Positions 55,036 to 63,677 of a DNA stretch of 64,000 nucleotides are shown one piece after another. The position numbers were made by a program, and so were the translations under genes. Source of the DNA: Trinickia symbiotica (GTDB lineage Bacteria > Pseudomonadota > Gammaproteobacteria > Burkholderiales > Burkholderiaceae); contig NZ_PTIR01000013.1 in the NCBI RefSeq assembly GCF_002934455.1, forward strand, positions 1-64,000, read 5' to 3'. Numbering within the stretch: position 1 is the stretch's first letter; the number at the start of each line of letters is the position of its first letter. The notes under the pieces were generated by a model that saw only the letters and a program-made list of their open reading frames with translations, ran no database searches and was not told the origin of the DNA.

Positions 55036-56307
55036 CTAATCCGTCGGGAGCACTTCCCCTTCTGACCAGTCGATACTGGCGACGACGCTCTCCGGAGCCG
55101 TGGCGGGCGTTCTGGCGGATGGGCCGTCATGCTGCGACGACGGGGTTTCAGTCACCGCCGAGGTACCGCCTGCCGCGTCCAACTGCGCTGCTTGCTCCGA
55201 TGGAGAACCGGACGGAACATCAGCGGGTACCGACGAGGTATCAGTCGTAGCACGCGAGCCGTCGGCCGTGTCCGTCTGCCCCGCCTGCTGTGATTGATCG
55301 ACGGATGGCGCCTCGTGCTGCTGCGATGGAGTATCGATCGTAGCCGGCGAATCGCCGGCTGCGTCCGACTGACTCAGGGGCCCGGATTGACTATCCGTCG
55401 CGGGAGGCTGCTCGTTCGTTGCCGGCGGATGGTACTCGCACGCCATCACCGCGACGCCATGGACCGTACCGGCGGTGGGTGCCTGCATCGTGTAGGCGAC
55501 GGTGAGATTAGGCTTTGCTTTGTCGCTGCCGACGAGTTTAGACGTGAACGTATGCTGATCCGTCGGATCGCTCACGTACCCGATCGAGATGGCTCTCGCT
55601 GCCTTGGTTTGCGCGGCGTCGTTTCCAATCGAGTACTCCAGCGACAGATCGAAGACAGCCCTGCGCGATACGTCGCCCGATTTCAATACTTGGCGCTTTA
55701 CATACACCTTCGCTGCGCCCGCGTTCACTTTGCCGGGCGGAGTATTACCATTGATTGCCACAGGCCGCGTAGCCGCCTGGAACTTGCAGTGGTACTCGGA
55801 GCCTTCATCGATAGTCAGAGCAAGTGCCTTCCCTACCGCCCATGCACGACCTTGATTTGCGTTGTACGTTGCACCGTTCGAATCGGCGCCCTGCGTCCAG
55901 CGGCCGATCGCGTACTCGCCATTGCCCGACAAATCGGTGATCGTTCCCGACGACAGCGAGGCGCGATCCCCAAATGCCCTATATGCGCCCGGTGCCGCTT
56001 CCTGAAGCACGGCGGCGTCGATTGCAGCACTGTGGAAGTTACCCCTGAGCACGCCGTATTCGGAAGAAGGCACTTGAGGCAAGACTAGCTCTACCTTCCC
56101 GTCAACAGCTTGCACTGATTGCGATTTCCCTTCCACTTTGATTCCGTTCGGAGCAGAACCGGCGGCCGTTTCCTTTTGGCTAGCCGCCGAACCGGGTCCG
56201 CCGCTGCCGCCGCCACAAGCACTTAACCCCATCGCTGCCAATACCGCGACGGCAGAGACAGCCAATGCCGCTCGACTGCACGGCAGATCCATGGATTTGT
56301 GTTTCAT
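55036..56307 (-). CDS. Lipoprotein with 31-residue C-terminal repeats
   Basis: 423-residue predicted lipoprotein; I do not recognise a family. The signal peptide ends in the lipobox LSAC with Cys31 as the lipidated residue, followed by a GGGSGGPGS spacer. A folded middle domain runs from about residue 60 to 292 and has two cysteines (Cys174, Cys290) that may form a disulfide. Residues 312-404 are Asp/Ser/Thr/Pro-rich and repeat with a 31-residue period (Asp at 315, 346 and 377). GGGAGA precedes the ATG. Base composition looks more A/T-rich than the neighbours, hinting at transfer. Alternatives: surface adhesin or ligand-binding lipoprotein. Confidence 0.75.
   Translation of the reverse strand: MKHKSMDLPCSRAALAVSAVAVLAAMGLSACGGGSGGPGSAASQKETAAGSAPNGIKVEGKSQSVQAVDGKVELVLPQVPSSEYGVLRGNFHSAAIDAAVLQEAAPGAYRAFGDRASLSSGTITDLSGNGEYAIGRWTQGADSNGATYNANQGRAWAVGKALALTIDEGSEYHCKFQAATRPVAINGNTPPGKVNAGAAKVYVKRQVLKSGDVSRRAVFDLSLEYSIGNDAAQTKAARAISIGYVSDPTDQHTFTSKLVGSDKAKPNLTVAYTMQAPTAGTVHGVAVMACEYHPPATNEQPPATDSQSGPLSQSDAAGDSPATIDTPSQQHEAPSVDQSQQAGQTDTADGSRATTDTSSVPADVPSGSPSEQAAQLDAAGGTSAVTETPSSQHDGPSARTPATAPESVVASIDWSEGEVLPTD
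55098..55374 (-). repeat. Three-copy 93-base coding repeat
   Basis: Within the lipoprotein gene, residues 312-335, 343-366 and 374-397 align with an exact 31-residue step (93 bases). The aligned pieces are SQSDAAGDSPATIDTPS, GQTDTADGSRATTDTSS and AQLDAAGGTSAVTETPS. Copies have diverged, so the expansion is not recent. Confidence 0.8.
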
Positions 56308-56733
56308 CGTTTCTCCCAGCTAGTTATTCGGGATCCCTCGTACCCCGTCCACAAAACAAGTCAGTACCTGGCACTGACTCGAAATCGCAAAATCGGCAAG
56401 CGTGATGCGCGTACATGTGCGCTCTTGCGTCTGCTCGAGCACGGACTTGCCGATGCATTGCCGACGATCGGCGGCGCATGTGCGCTCGCCAAACGAAGGC
56501 CGCAATGTAAACAACCACCGCAAGGAAATCGCTAGGAAGGGAAAATTCTCGGACGAAGAGAAGGTTGGAGCGTGAGAAAGGTCACCGCGCGCGGCCGCGC
56601 TGGTAACGATTTCCGCCGTATCCGAGTGATGGAAGAGTTCCGGGAAACGATCAATGGACCCCATCAACGGGCCCAAAGGCCGACCGATGCGGCGCGAACG
56701 AACCCCGCGCCGCATAGTCGCATTGAAACGTAG
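56308..56733. promoter_or_regulatory. 426-base spacer upstream of the lipoprotein gene
   Basis: No convincing gene. AGTCAGT (56359-56365) and ACTGACT (56373-56379) form a perfect inverted repeat with a seven-base spacer, 52 bases upstream of the lipoprotein ATG. This is a good position for an operator or a leader hairpin. The rest, which is relatively A/T-rich near 56340-56560, shows nothing I can interpret. Confidence 0.4.
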
Positions 56734-57690
56734 TTAGTGCTGCTCTGCGTACTCGCTAGCCCGATCGAGCAGCTCGACATCCTCTTTGTGCAGCCTAAGA
56801 TCCGCGGCGGCCACCAACGCGCGCACCTGCTCGCGCGACGTCGCGCTCGCGATCGGCGCTGTCACGCTCGGCCGGGCGATCAGCCAAGCCAGCGCCACGC
56901 TCGCCTGTGTCGTGTTGTGGCGCGCGCTGACCTCGTCGAGGGCGTCAAGAATCCTTTGCCCGCGCGCGGTGAAATACTTCTCGACATTCCCGCCGCGCGC
57001 ACTCTTTTTCAAATCGTCGCGGCCCCGATACTTGCCGCTCAAGAAGCCGCTCGCGAGCGAGTAGTACGTCACCACGGCAAGCTGGTTCCGCGCAGCGGCA
57101 GGCTCGATATCGCGCTCGTATTCCTGCCGGTCGTAAAGGTTGTATTCGGGCTGTACGACCTGATAGGCGGGCAGGCCGTTGCGCGCACTGATCGCCGCGG
57201 CCTCGTCGAGCCGCGCGCCGGTGTAGTTCGACGCGCCGATTACCCGGACCTTCCCCGCGTCGATCAGCTTCTGATACGCGCCGAGCGTTTCCTCGAGCGG
57301 GGTGTCCGCAAGATCGCGGTGAGAAAAATAAACGTCGATGTAATCGGTCTGCAAACGGCGCAGCGATTCGTCCGCTGCCTGCAGAATATTCGCCTGCGAC
57401 AAACCCGGCCGTGCCTCGAGCATGCCGACTTTCGTCGCCAGTACGATCCGGTTCCGTTTGCCGCTTCGCTTGAGCCACTTGCCGATGATCGTCTCCGACT
57501 CGCCGCCCCGATTGCCCGGCGCCCAGCGCGAGTAGACGTCGGCCGTATCGATAAAGTCGATGCCGGCATCGACGAGCTCGTCCAACAGCGAAAACGACGT
57601 CGCCTCGTCCGCCGTCCAGCCGAACACGTTTCCGCCGAAACAGATCGGCGACACATCGAGCGCCGATCGGCCCAGTTTGCGCTTTTGCAT
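56734..57690 (-). CDS. Aldo/keto reductase
   Basis: 318-residue NADPH-dependent oxidoreductase of the aldo/keto reductase superfamily (YajO/YghZ-like group). The catalytic tetrad is Asp48, Tyr53, Lys87 and His124. GASNYTGARLDEA and VQPEYNLYDR are substrate and cofactor segments. GGAGG lies six bases before the ATG. It is flanked by spacers of over 400 bases on both sides, so it is monocistronic. The substrate is unknown; general aldehyde detoxification is a common role. Confidence 0.88.
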   Translation of the reverse strand: MQKRKLGRSALDVSPICFGGNVFGWTADEATSFSLLDELVDAGIDFIDTADVYSRWAPGNRGGESETIIGKWLKRSGKRNRIVLATKVGMLEARPGLSQANILQAADESLRRLQTDYIDVYFSHRDLADTPLEETLGAYQKLIDAGKVRVIGASNYTGARLDEAAAISARNGLPAYQVVQPEYNLYDRQEYERDIEPAAARNQLAVVTYYSLASGFLSGKYRGRDDLKKSARGGNVEKYFTARGQRILDALDEVSARHNTTQASVALAWLIARPSVTAPIASATSREQVRALVAAADLRLHKEDVELLDRASEYAEQH

Positions 57691-57900
57691 CTTCGCCTCC
57701 GTCGTGAATGAGGCGAATCAGGATACTCGCCACGCCTCGACTTTGCAGGCCGGCGAACATGCGTTCGCGCTACGTCTCATTTGTGAGGCACTTGCGTCTT
57801 TCCTGTCCCTGCCGATTTGGCGCAAGCGCGACCTGAATCGGCGTGCCAATCGGGAGCCCGGGCGCATGACAAGCGCTCTTCGGCGTCTCATGCGAGACCG

Positions 57901-58053
57901 AGCGTAACCCTGCCCGCTACCGGCGGCACGGTCGCCATGCCGTTCACGGGATCGACCACCAATTTGTCGCTGACCTACCGCTTCAACCTGGCGAAAAAAC
58001 TAAAGGACGGCACTTACGCGTGGCCGCTGACGATCATCGTTCGGCCGAACTGA
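57901..58053 (+). pseudogene. Possible 3' remnant of a secreted-protein gene
   Basis: The plus-strand frame here reads SVTLPATGGTVAMPFTG and ends NLAKKLKDGTYAWPLTI followed by IVRPN and a stop. The alternating beta-strand ending resembles C-termini of secreted beta-sandwich proteins (fimbrial or spore-coat-U type). Upstream codons in the same frame (57817 onwards) look non-coding and there is no ribosome site. A decayed gene end is the simplest reading; a small intact ORF is less likely. The remainder of the 57691-58118 spacer shows no other feature except the short palindrome GTCTC/GAGAC at 57885-57898. Confidence 0.35.
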
Positions 58054-58118
58054 ACGAGAGCATCGCGGCCCCCTCGCCACGGCGCGGCAAGCGCATGCAG
58101 GTGCCGGCCGCGATGAGG

Positions 58119-58604
58119 CTATAGCGTAGTCTGCCAATAGCCCACGTCGATCCAACGCTCGAACTTGAAGCCGACTTCGTTGAAGTGCGCGACCTTCCGG
58201 AAGCCAAAGTGCTCATGCAGTGCCACACTGCCTTCATTCGGCAGGGCAATGCCGCCGATGACCACATGCGTCTTGCCCGACCGCAATCGGGCAAGCAGTG
58301 CGCCATAGAGCTCCGTACCGATGCCTTTCCCAGTGTGCTCGGCATCGACATAGACCGTGCTCTCGACCGAATAGCGGTACGCACAGCGTCCCTTCCATTT
58401 GCTGGCATACGCATAGCCGACAAGACGACCATCGAGCTCAGCGATCACCCAGGGCAGGCCGGCCGCGGTTACCTCGTGGATGCGTGAAGCCATCTCGCCG
58501 GAAGAGACCTCGTCCGTCTCGAAGGTGACGGTCGTATTCAAAACGTAGTGGTTGTATAGGCGCGAGATGGAGAAGGCATCCTCGGGCGCTCCGGTGCGGA
58601 TCAC
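58119..58604 (-). CDS. GNAT acetyltransferase (phosphinothricin / MnaT type)
   Basis: 161-residue GCN5-related acetyltransferase. The start IRTGAPEDAFSISRLYNHYV, SRIHEV, GLPWVIAE and the acetyl-CoA loop AEHTGKGIGTELY identify the Pat/Bar-MnaT group, which acetylates phosphinothricin, methionine sulfoximine or related amino acids. The start is GTG at 58604, with AGGAGA a few bases upstream; no in-frame ATG lies near. It may protect against toxic amino-acid analogues. It stands alone. Confidence 0.9.
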   Translation of the reverse strand: MIRTGAPEDAFSISRLYNHYVLNTTVTFETDEVSSGEMASRIHEVTAAGLPWVIAELDGRLVGYAYASKWKGRCAYRYSVESTVYVDAEHTGKGIGTELYGALLARLRSGKTHVVIGGIALPNEGSVALHEHFGFRKVAHFNEVGFKFERWIDVGYWQTTL

Positions 58605-58912
58605 TTCGTTCTCCTATGATTCCATCATTCAGAGACCGACTCTCTGGAGTCGTCGTCAAGCGCTCAGTCAGCGCACCAATATACATTCGCCATGACGCAA
58701 TTCAACTTGTTTGTATCGATTTTGAATCGATGTGTGTAGCAACTCCTGGCCGATACATTGAAATACAAAACGTCTGAACGGACCGGATATAAAGCGGGTG
58801 ATGCGCTCCGTCCGCCATCGAGGAGAGCGCAATCGATCGAAAAAGCAGGTGATGTTTGTGGTCCGTGGTCGGCCGCATCGATCTTCCGAACAACCCAACC
58901 GGAGCATTCGCC
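58605..58912. promoter_or_regulatory. Spacer with a 17-base inverted repeat
   Basis: 308 bases between divergent genes. ATCGATT-TTG-AATCGAT at 58715-58731 is a perfect inverted repeat with three-base spacer and looks like a repressor operator. It lies about 110 bases from the GNAT start and 180 from the hydrolase start. No regulator gene is adjacent. Confidence 0.5.
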
Positions 58913-59956
58913 ATGTCAGATCCCGTCAATATCCGCCGCCGCAGAATACTCGGTACGACGCTCGCCAGCGTCAGCCTGTTGGACCTAAGCCTGAGCAGTC
59001 TTGCGAACGCCAAGTCGTCGCACACCGCTTCCGCGAAAAAACGCACGAGCGGCAACGCGTCGTTCGGTGAAATTCAACAAATCAATGCAGGCGTCCTCAA
59101 CGTGGGTTATGCCGAAGCCGGACCGAAGAACGGGCCGGTGGTGATACTGCTGCACGGTTGGCCTTACGACATCTACAGCTACGCGGAAGTCGCCCCGCTT
59201 TTGGCGTCGACCGGCTATCGCGTGATCGTGCCGTATCTGCGCGGCTACGGGTCGACGCGCTTTCTCTCGGCCGATACGCCTCGCAACGGTCAGCAAGCTG
59301 TTACGGCTGTCGACATCGTCGCGTTGATGGACGCGCTGAAAATCGATCAGGCGGTGTTCGGCGGCTACGACTGGGGCGCGCGCACGGCCGATACCATTGC
59401 GGCACTATGGCCCGAGCGCGTCAAAGCGCTGGTATCCGTGAGCGGTTACCTGATCGGAAGTCAGGCCGCGAACGAGAAGCCGCTGCCGCCGAAGGCCGAA
59501 CTGCAATGGTGGTATCAGTACTACTTCGCGACGGAGCGCGGCGCGCTCGGCTACGAGGCGAACCGCGACGCCTTCAACAAGCTGATCTGGCAACTCGCCT
59601 CGCCGAAGTGGGACTTCGACGACGCGACTTACGAGCGGTCGGCCGCATCGTTTCAGAACCCGGACCACGTAGCCGTCGTCATTCACAACTATCGCTGGCG
59701 GCTCGGGCTTGCACAGGGCGAAGCGCAATACGACAGCATCGAAAAACGCCTGGCTACCGGCCCGACCATCTCGGTGCCGACCATCACGCTCGAAGGCGAT
59801 GCCAATGGCGCGCCGCACCCTGAGCCCGCGGCGTATGCAAAGAAATTCACCGGCAAGTACGTGCATCGGACCATCGGCGGCGGCATCGGCCACAACCTTC
59901 CGCAGGAAGCGCCGGAGGCATTCGCCGATGCGATCAAGCAAGTCGTGCAGTTGTGA
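58913..59956 (+). CDS. Tat-exported alpha/beta hydrolase (epoxide-hydrolase-like)
   Basis: 347-residue protein. The N-terminus contains RRRRILG followed by a hydrophobic stretch ending in LANA, a twin-arginine signal, so it is probably folded in the cytoplasm and exported. The hydrolase core has HGWP (81-84, oxyanion), the nucleophile Asp153 in GGYDWGAR and His327 in GIGHNLP. An Asp nucleophile marks the epoxide hydrolase/haloalkane dehalogenase group. The ATG at 58913 follows GGAG; an upstream in-frame start at 58856 would hide the signal. Substrate unknown. Confidence 0.85.
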   Translation: MSDPVNIRRRRILGTTLASVSLLDLSLSSLANAKSSHTASAKKRTSGNASFGEIQQINAGVLNVGYAEAGPKNGPVVILLHGWPYDIYSYAEVAPLLASTGYRVIVPYLRGYGSTRFLSADTPRNGQQAVTAVDIVALMDALKIDQAVFGGYDWGARTADTIAALWPERVKALVSVSGYLIGSQAANEKPLPPKAELQWWYQYYFATERGALGYEANRDAFNKLIWQLASPKWDFDDATYERSAASFQNPDHVAVVIHNYRWRLGLAQGEAQYDSIEKRLATGPTISVPTITLEGDANGAPHPEPAAYAKKFTGKYVHRTIGGGIGHNLPQEAPEAFADAIKQVVQL

Positions 59957-60030
59957 CCGAGCCGGTCAGACGCAACGTGCGCTCACGCCCGCGTTGCGTC
60001 GAGACGGTCGCTGGCGACCTCGGAAGCCCA

Positions 60031-61176
60031 TCATCGATTCGCCGGCGCAGCGAACGCATAGCCGCTTTTCCGCGTCCGCTTCACCTGGTACATCGTTTCA
60101 TCGGCTGCGGCGACGAGGCGATACAGATCTTTGACGGAATCCGGCCAACAAGCGATGCCGATACTCGCGCTCACGCCTCGGAGTCCCATTTCCTCGGCTG
60201 TCTGCTCGACGCAAGCGCTCAAGCGTCGCGCGATCGAAGCAAGCTGAGCATCGCTCGAATATTCGCGGATCAGCACGGCGAACTCGTCGCCGCCTATCCG
60301 TGCGACGACGTCGCCCACGCGAACGGCACGACGAAAGCGCCTGGAAGTGCCGATCAAAAACTCATCGCCCGCGCGATGACCTCGCGAGTCGTTGATGGCT
60401 TTGAATCCATCGAGGTCGATGTAGAGAATGGCGATTTTGCCCGGCGGATCGGTGGAAGTCGCCGCCGCCGCTTCCTCGATCACTTCGAACAGCTTGCGGC
60501 GATTCGGCAGCCCCGTCAGCGCGTCGTGCAGCGCGGCGTGCTGGAACAGCGATGACTGCTCCGCCAGCTGCCGCGCCCGCTTCGAATACATCACGAGCGC
60601 GGTAATGAGCGCGCTGAATACGAATGCGGACAATACGATGAGGGCGTTGGCCACGCCCGAGATACGCATTCGCAGATCGGCAGCCGTGCGGTCGCGCTGC
60701 GCGTGCCAATACGTCGACGCTGCGTCGAGGGAGGCGTCGGTGTCGCTCGCCACCGCGTCCGGGGAGAGCGCGGCCCCGGTAACGTGCGGAGACGCGAACG
60801 GGCTTGCATCCTCCAAGGCCGCGAGCCTTTTCACGCGAGCGACGAGGTTCGCTTGCGCGCGCCGATAGTCATCGGCCGCGGTCTGATCGAGATCGAACGT
60901 TCGCTTCGTTTCGCTCGCGGCGACGGCGGCGGCTTGGGCGCGCCCGACCGCTTCGACGACAAGCGCAACGTATTCCTGCTTGAGCTCGTCCGAGAAGATA
61001 GCGCGGGCTTGCACGGCGAGAAAAAGCAAGCCTGTCAGCAGCGCGAGCAAGGAGGCGATGGCCATCGCCCGCGGTCCCACCCGCAGGGCGTGCGATAGAA
61101 CACGCTCGGCCCGGTCGCGCACCGCGCGCGGCCGTCTAGGGACGTGCGTAGAGCTCTGGCCGATATCCGGTGCCAT
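60031..61176 (-). CDS. Membrane diguanylate cyclase (GGDEF)
   Basis: 381-residue protein with two membrane helices (about 38-58 and 175-197) framing a periplasmic domain of about 115 residues, then a GGDEF domain. The active site GGDEF is at 295-299 and the inhibitory RxxD (Arg286-Asp289) is intact, so it can make c-di-GMP and be product-inhibited. ATG choice is uncertain: 61176 overlaps the upstream gene by 41 bases; 61065, after GTGGGA, would begin just before the first helix. No EAL domain. Confidence 0.82.
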   Translation of the reverse strand: MAPDIGQSSTHVPRRPRAVRDRAERVLSHALRVGPRAMAIASLLALLTGLLFLAVQARAIFSDELKQEYVALVVEAVGRAQAAAVAASETKRTFDLDQTAADDYRRAQANLVARVKRLAALEDASPFASPHVTGAALSPDAVASDTDASLDAASTYWHAQRDRTAADLRMRISGVANALIVLSAFVFSALITALVMYSKRARQLAEQSSLFQHAALHDALTGLPNRRKLFEVIEEAAAATSTDPPGKIAILYIDLDGFKAINDSRGHRAGDEFLIGTSRRFRRAVRVGDVVARIGGDEFAVLIREYSSDAQLASIARRLSACVEQTAEEMGLRGVSASIGIACWPDSVKDLYRLVAAADETMYQVKRTRKSGYAFAAPANR

Positions 61177-61702
61177 GGCGGCGGTGGCTTGCACGGTGGA
61201 AGAACCAGGCGATCCGCTCGAACGGGTTGCGGCTCGCTTTGCCTCGCGGCGGCGCCGTACTGCCGCGGGCTTGCGCAGGCGAGCGGCTAGCCCGGGCCGA
61301 ACCTGTCGCCGCCACGGGCGATTGCGCGGGATCCTGCGAATTCGCCGCGGCCGGCTGAGCGGCGGAGGCGGGCTGAGCCGACGGGATATAGGCCCCGGCC
61401 GCTGCACCCACGTCAGGCGCGTGCGTTACCGTGCCCGCGCGAACGGCCACCGACGCCGCCGTCGCAGGCTCGCCGATTCCGAGCGCCTGTCTGGCACTCG
61501 CCAACGCATCGACGTAGACACCCTGATCGTGATCAAACCAGACGCCGTACGCAACGGTGCCTGCGACCCCAAAAGCGAGGGAGCTCGCCGAGGCGATCCA
61601 CAATGCGAAACGTCCATACCGAGCCTGCTTCGGAGGGGAATCGCGATCGGCATCGCCATCGAGGTTCACGTCCGGTCCCGGCATTTCGCCAAGCCAATTC
61701 AT
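61136..61702 (-). CDS. Membrane-anchored Ala/Pro-rich protein, function unknown
   Basis: 188-residue protein with one membrane helix near residues 32-55 (ALWIASASSLAFGVAGTVAYG). A long Ala/Pro/Ser-rich tail follows, likely disordered and periplasmic, then a basic C-terminus. I do not recognise a family. GGAGAAG lies six bases before the ATG at 61702, which supports translation. Its 3' end overlaps the diguanylate cyclase start by 41 bases, so the two are probably co-expressed and could interact in the membrane. Confidence 0.6.
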   Translation of the reverse strand: MNWLGEMPGPDVNLDGDADRDSPPKQARYGRFALWIASASSLAFGVAGTVAYGVWFDHDQGVYVDALASARQALGIGEPATAASVAVRAGTVTHAPDVGAAAGAYIPSAQPASAAQPAAANSQDPAQSPVAATGSARASRSPAQARGSTAPPRGKASRNPFERIAWFFHRASHRRHGTGYRPELYARP

Positions 61703-61983
61703 TGCAACTTCTCCGAATCCTTACGCCCGACGCGCGGCCCCGCGCAGCTCCCGCCGAACGCGGAACGCCGCGAAAAGGCTGCCGGAAATGTAATCCCGCT
61801 GCACTTCGCTGACAACCCGCCACCAATAAGCAATTGGCGGGCCGCAGCCGAGGGCCGCTTGAAGTGAATCCAGCGCGCGGGACTGCCATCGTCAGCACGC
61901 TCGCGAGAAGCGCGTTGAAGCGATGTTGCCGGCAGCCCCTGCGCTGGAAGGGATTCGGATCGGAACTGCTTGCCGTGTAGTTA
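61703..61983. other. Spacer, nothing recognised
   Basis: 281 bases between two minus-strand genes. No credible coding frame, terminator with T run or strong palindrome is seen. It should contain the promoter for the membrane protein/diguanylate cyclase pair, but no clear -10/-35 boxes stand out. Confidence 0.4.
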
Positions 61984-63480
61984 TTACGCGGCCAGCTTCC
62001 CAGCTTCTACAGAATTGCGCGCGGGCAACACGAGCGAGACGACGATCGCCACGATCGCATTCGCGACCAGCGCAATGAGGCCGATGTAGAGCGGATAGAC
62101 ATTCCCGAACACGTGCAGCGGAAACACCGGCTTGAGCTCCTGCACGGCGGCGAGCCCCGTGCCCAGCGCGATGCCGACGATCCAGCCGAGGAAAAGGCCC
62201 GTCGAGCTGAGACGGCGGCAATAAAGCGTGAAGACGATCGCCGGGAAAATCTGCAGGATCCAGACGCCGCCGAGCAGTTGCAAGTCGATCGCGAACTTGG
62301 TCGGCAAGGCGACGATGCAAATGAGCGCACCGAACTTCACGACGAGCGAGACGAACTTCGCCGTCGACGCTTCGCTTGCGGGCGACATATTCGGAGAGAC
62401 CAGCGGACGCCAGAGGTTACGCGTGAAGAGGTTCGACGCTCCGATCGACATGATCGCGGCAGGCACGAGCGCACTGATCGCGATCGCGGCGGCGGCGAAG
62501 CCGATGAACCACGACGGAAACAGCGTATTGAAGAGGGCGGGCACGACATCGCTTGGCGACTTGACCTGCACGCCGGCCGCGATCGCCATGTAGCCGAGCA
62601 ATGCGATGAGGCCGAGCAGCAACGTGTAGGCGGGCAGGAAGATGGCGTTTTTGCGGACGGTGTTGGCCGATGCCGAGGAGAGCACGCCCGTCATCGTATG
62701 CGGATACATAAAAGCCGCGAGCGCGGAGCCGAGCGCGAGCGACGCGTACGCCGTGAACTGCGTCGGCGCGAGCACGATCCCGGTTGCGCCGCCCTTGGCC
62801 TTGAAATGCGCATCGGCCAATTCGAACACATGCTCGTAGCCGCCGAGCTTCGCCGGAATCAAGCAGACGGCGGCAATGACGACGATATAGATCATGATGT
62901 CCTTCACGAACGCGATCATCGCGGGTGCGCGCAATCCGCTCGTGTAGGTGTAGAGCGCGAGGATCACGAAGGCCACGACGAGCGGCAATTCACCTGACAC
63001 GCCGAGTCCCTTGATGACGACTTCCATCCCGACCAGTTGCAGCGCGATGTATGGCATCGTCGCGACGATGCCGGTGAGCGCGATGGCGGCCGGCAGCCAT
63101 TTGCCGCCGTATTCGCCGTGGACAAAATCAGCGGCCGTGATGTGGCCCTTCGCATGCGCGATCTGCCAAAGCTTCGGCATCACGGCAAAGACGAACGGAT
63201 AAACGATGATCGTATACGGCAACGCAAAGAAGCCATACGCGCCGACGGCATAGACGAGCGCGGGCACCGCAATGACGGTATACGCCGTATAGAAGTCGCC
63301 GCCGACGAGAAACCAGGAAATGATGGTGCCGAACTGGCGACCGCCGAGCCCCCACTCGTGCAGCTGCGTCAGGTCACCGCGCTTCCAGCGTGCGGCAAAG
63401 AAGCCGAGCACCGTGACGAGCGCGAAAAATGCGATGAATACCGCCATCGCCACGGGGTTGATTGGATTCAGCGCGTTCAT
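61984..63480 (-). CDS. mctP: Sodium:solute symporter, MctP-like monocarboxylate permease
   Basis: 498-residue transporter of the solute:sodium symporter family with about 13 helices. GLGGRQFGTIISWFLVGGDFYTAYT and GEYGGKWLPAAIALTG resemble the MctP monocarboxylate (lactate, pyruvate, alanine) uptake permease, and the DUF3311 partner upstream supports this. The ATG at 63480 overlaps the DUF3311 stop by four bases (ATGA), which gives tight coupling. A longer reading from 63645 runs through that gene. Exact substrate not provable from sequence. Confidence 0.88.
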   Translation of the reverse strand: MNALNPINPVAMAVFIAFFALVTVLGFFAARWKRGDLTQLHEWGLGGRQFGTIISWFLVGGDFYTAYTVIAVPALVYAVGAYGFFALPYTIIVYPFVFAVMPKLWQIAHAKGHITAADFVHGEYGGKWLPAAIALTGIVATMPYIALQLVGMEVVIKGLGVSGELPLVVAFVILALYTYTSGLRAPAMIAFVKDIMIYIVVIAAVCLIPAKLGGYEHVFELADAHFKAKGGATGIVLAPTQFTAYASLALGSALAAFMYPHTMTGVLSSASANTVRKNAIFLPAYTLLLGLIALLGYMAIAAGVQVKSPSDVVPALFNTLFPSWFIGFAAAAIAISALVPAAIMSIGASNLFTRNLWRPLVSPNMSPASEASTAKFVSLVVKFGALICIVALPTKFAIDLQLLGGVWILQIFPAIVFTLYCRRLSSTGLFLGWIVGIALGTGLAAVQELKPVFPLHVFGNVYPLYIGLIALVANAIVAIVVSLVLPARNSVEAGKLAA

Positions 63481-63677
63481 TTGAGCCCCCGGTAGACCAG
63501 ATAGATCAGTAGCGACGTAACGGGAACCCAGAGGAATTGATACCAGTAGAAGAACGGGAATCCGGCGAATGCGGGCATGCGCTCGTTGTAGAACGGCAGC
63601 CAGAGCAGCGCTACGTAGGGAATGAGCAAAATGAGCCAAAGCCATGAACGGCCGGCTGAACGCGCTTGCGTCGTCAC
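63477..63677 (-). CDS. DUF3311 small membrane protein, MctP partner
   Basis: 66-residue protein with two membrane helices (WLWLILLIPYVALLWLPFY and YWYQFLWVPVTSLLIYLVY). DUF3311 proteins regularly precede SSS-family monocarboxylate permeases, and the four-base overlap with the permease gene fits a small accessory subunit. I chose the GTG at 63677, because GGAGGA lies six to seven bases before it; a TTG at 63692 overlaps that ribosome site. Role in transport is inferred from linkage only. Confidence 0.85.
   Translation of the reverse strand: MTTQARSAGRSWLWLILLIPYVALLWLPFYNERMPAFAGFPFFYWYQFLWVPVTSLLIYLVYRGLK

Noticed and set aside
56320-56715. 131-codon minus-strand frame upstream of the lipoprotein gene
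   Set aside because: No ribosome site, no recognisable fold or motif, composition unlike coding neighbours, and it covers the likely promoter and dyad.
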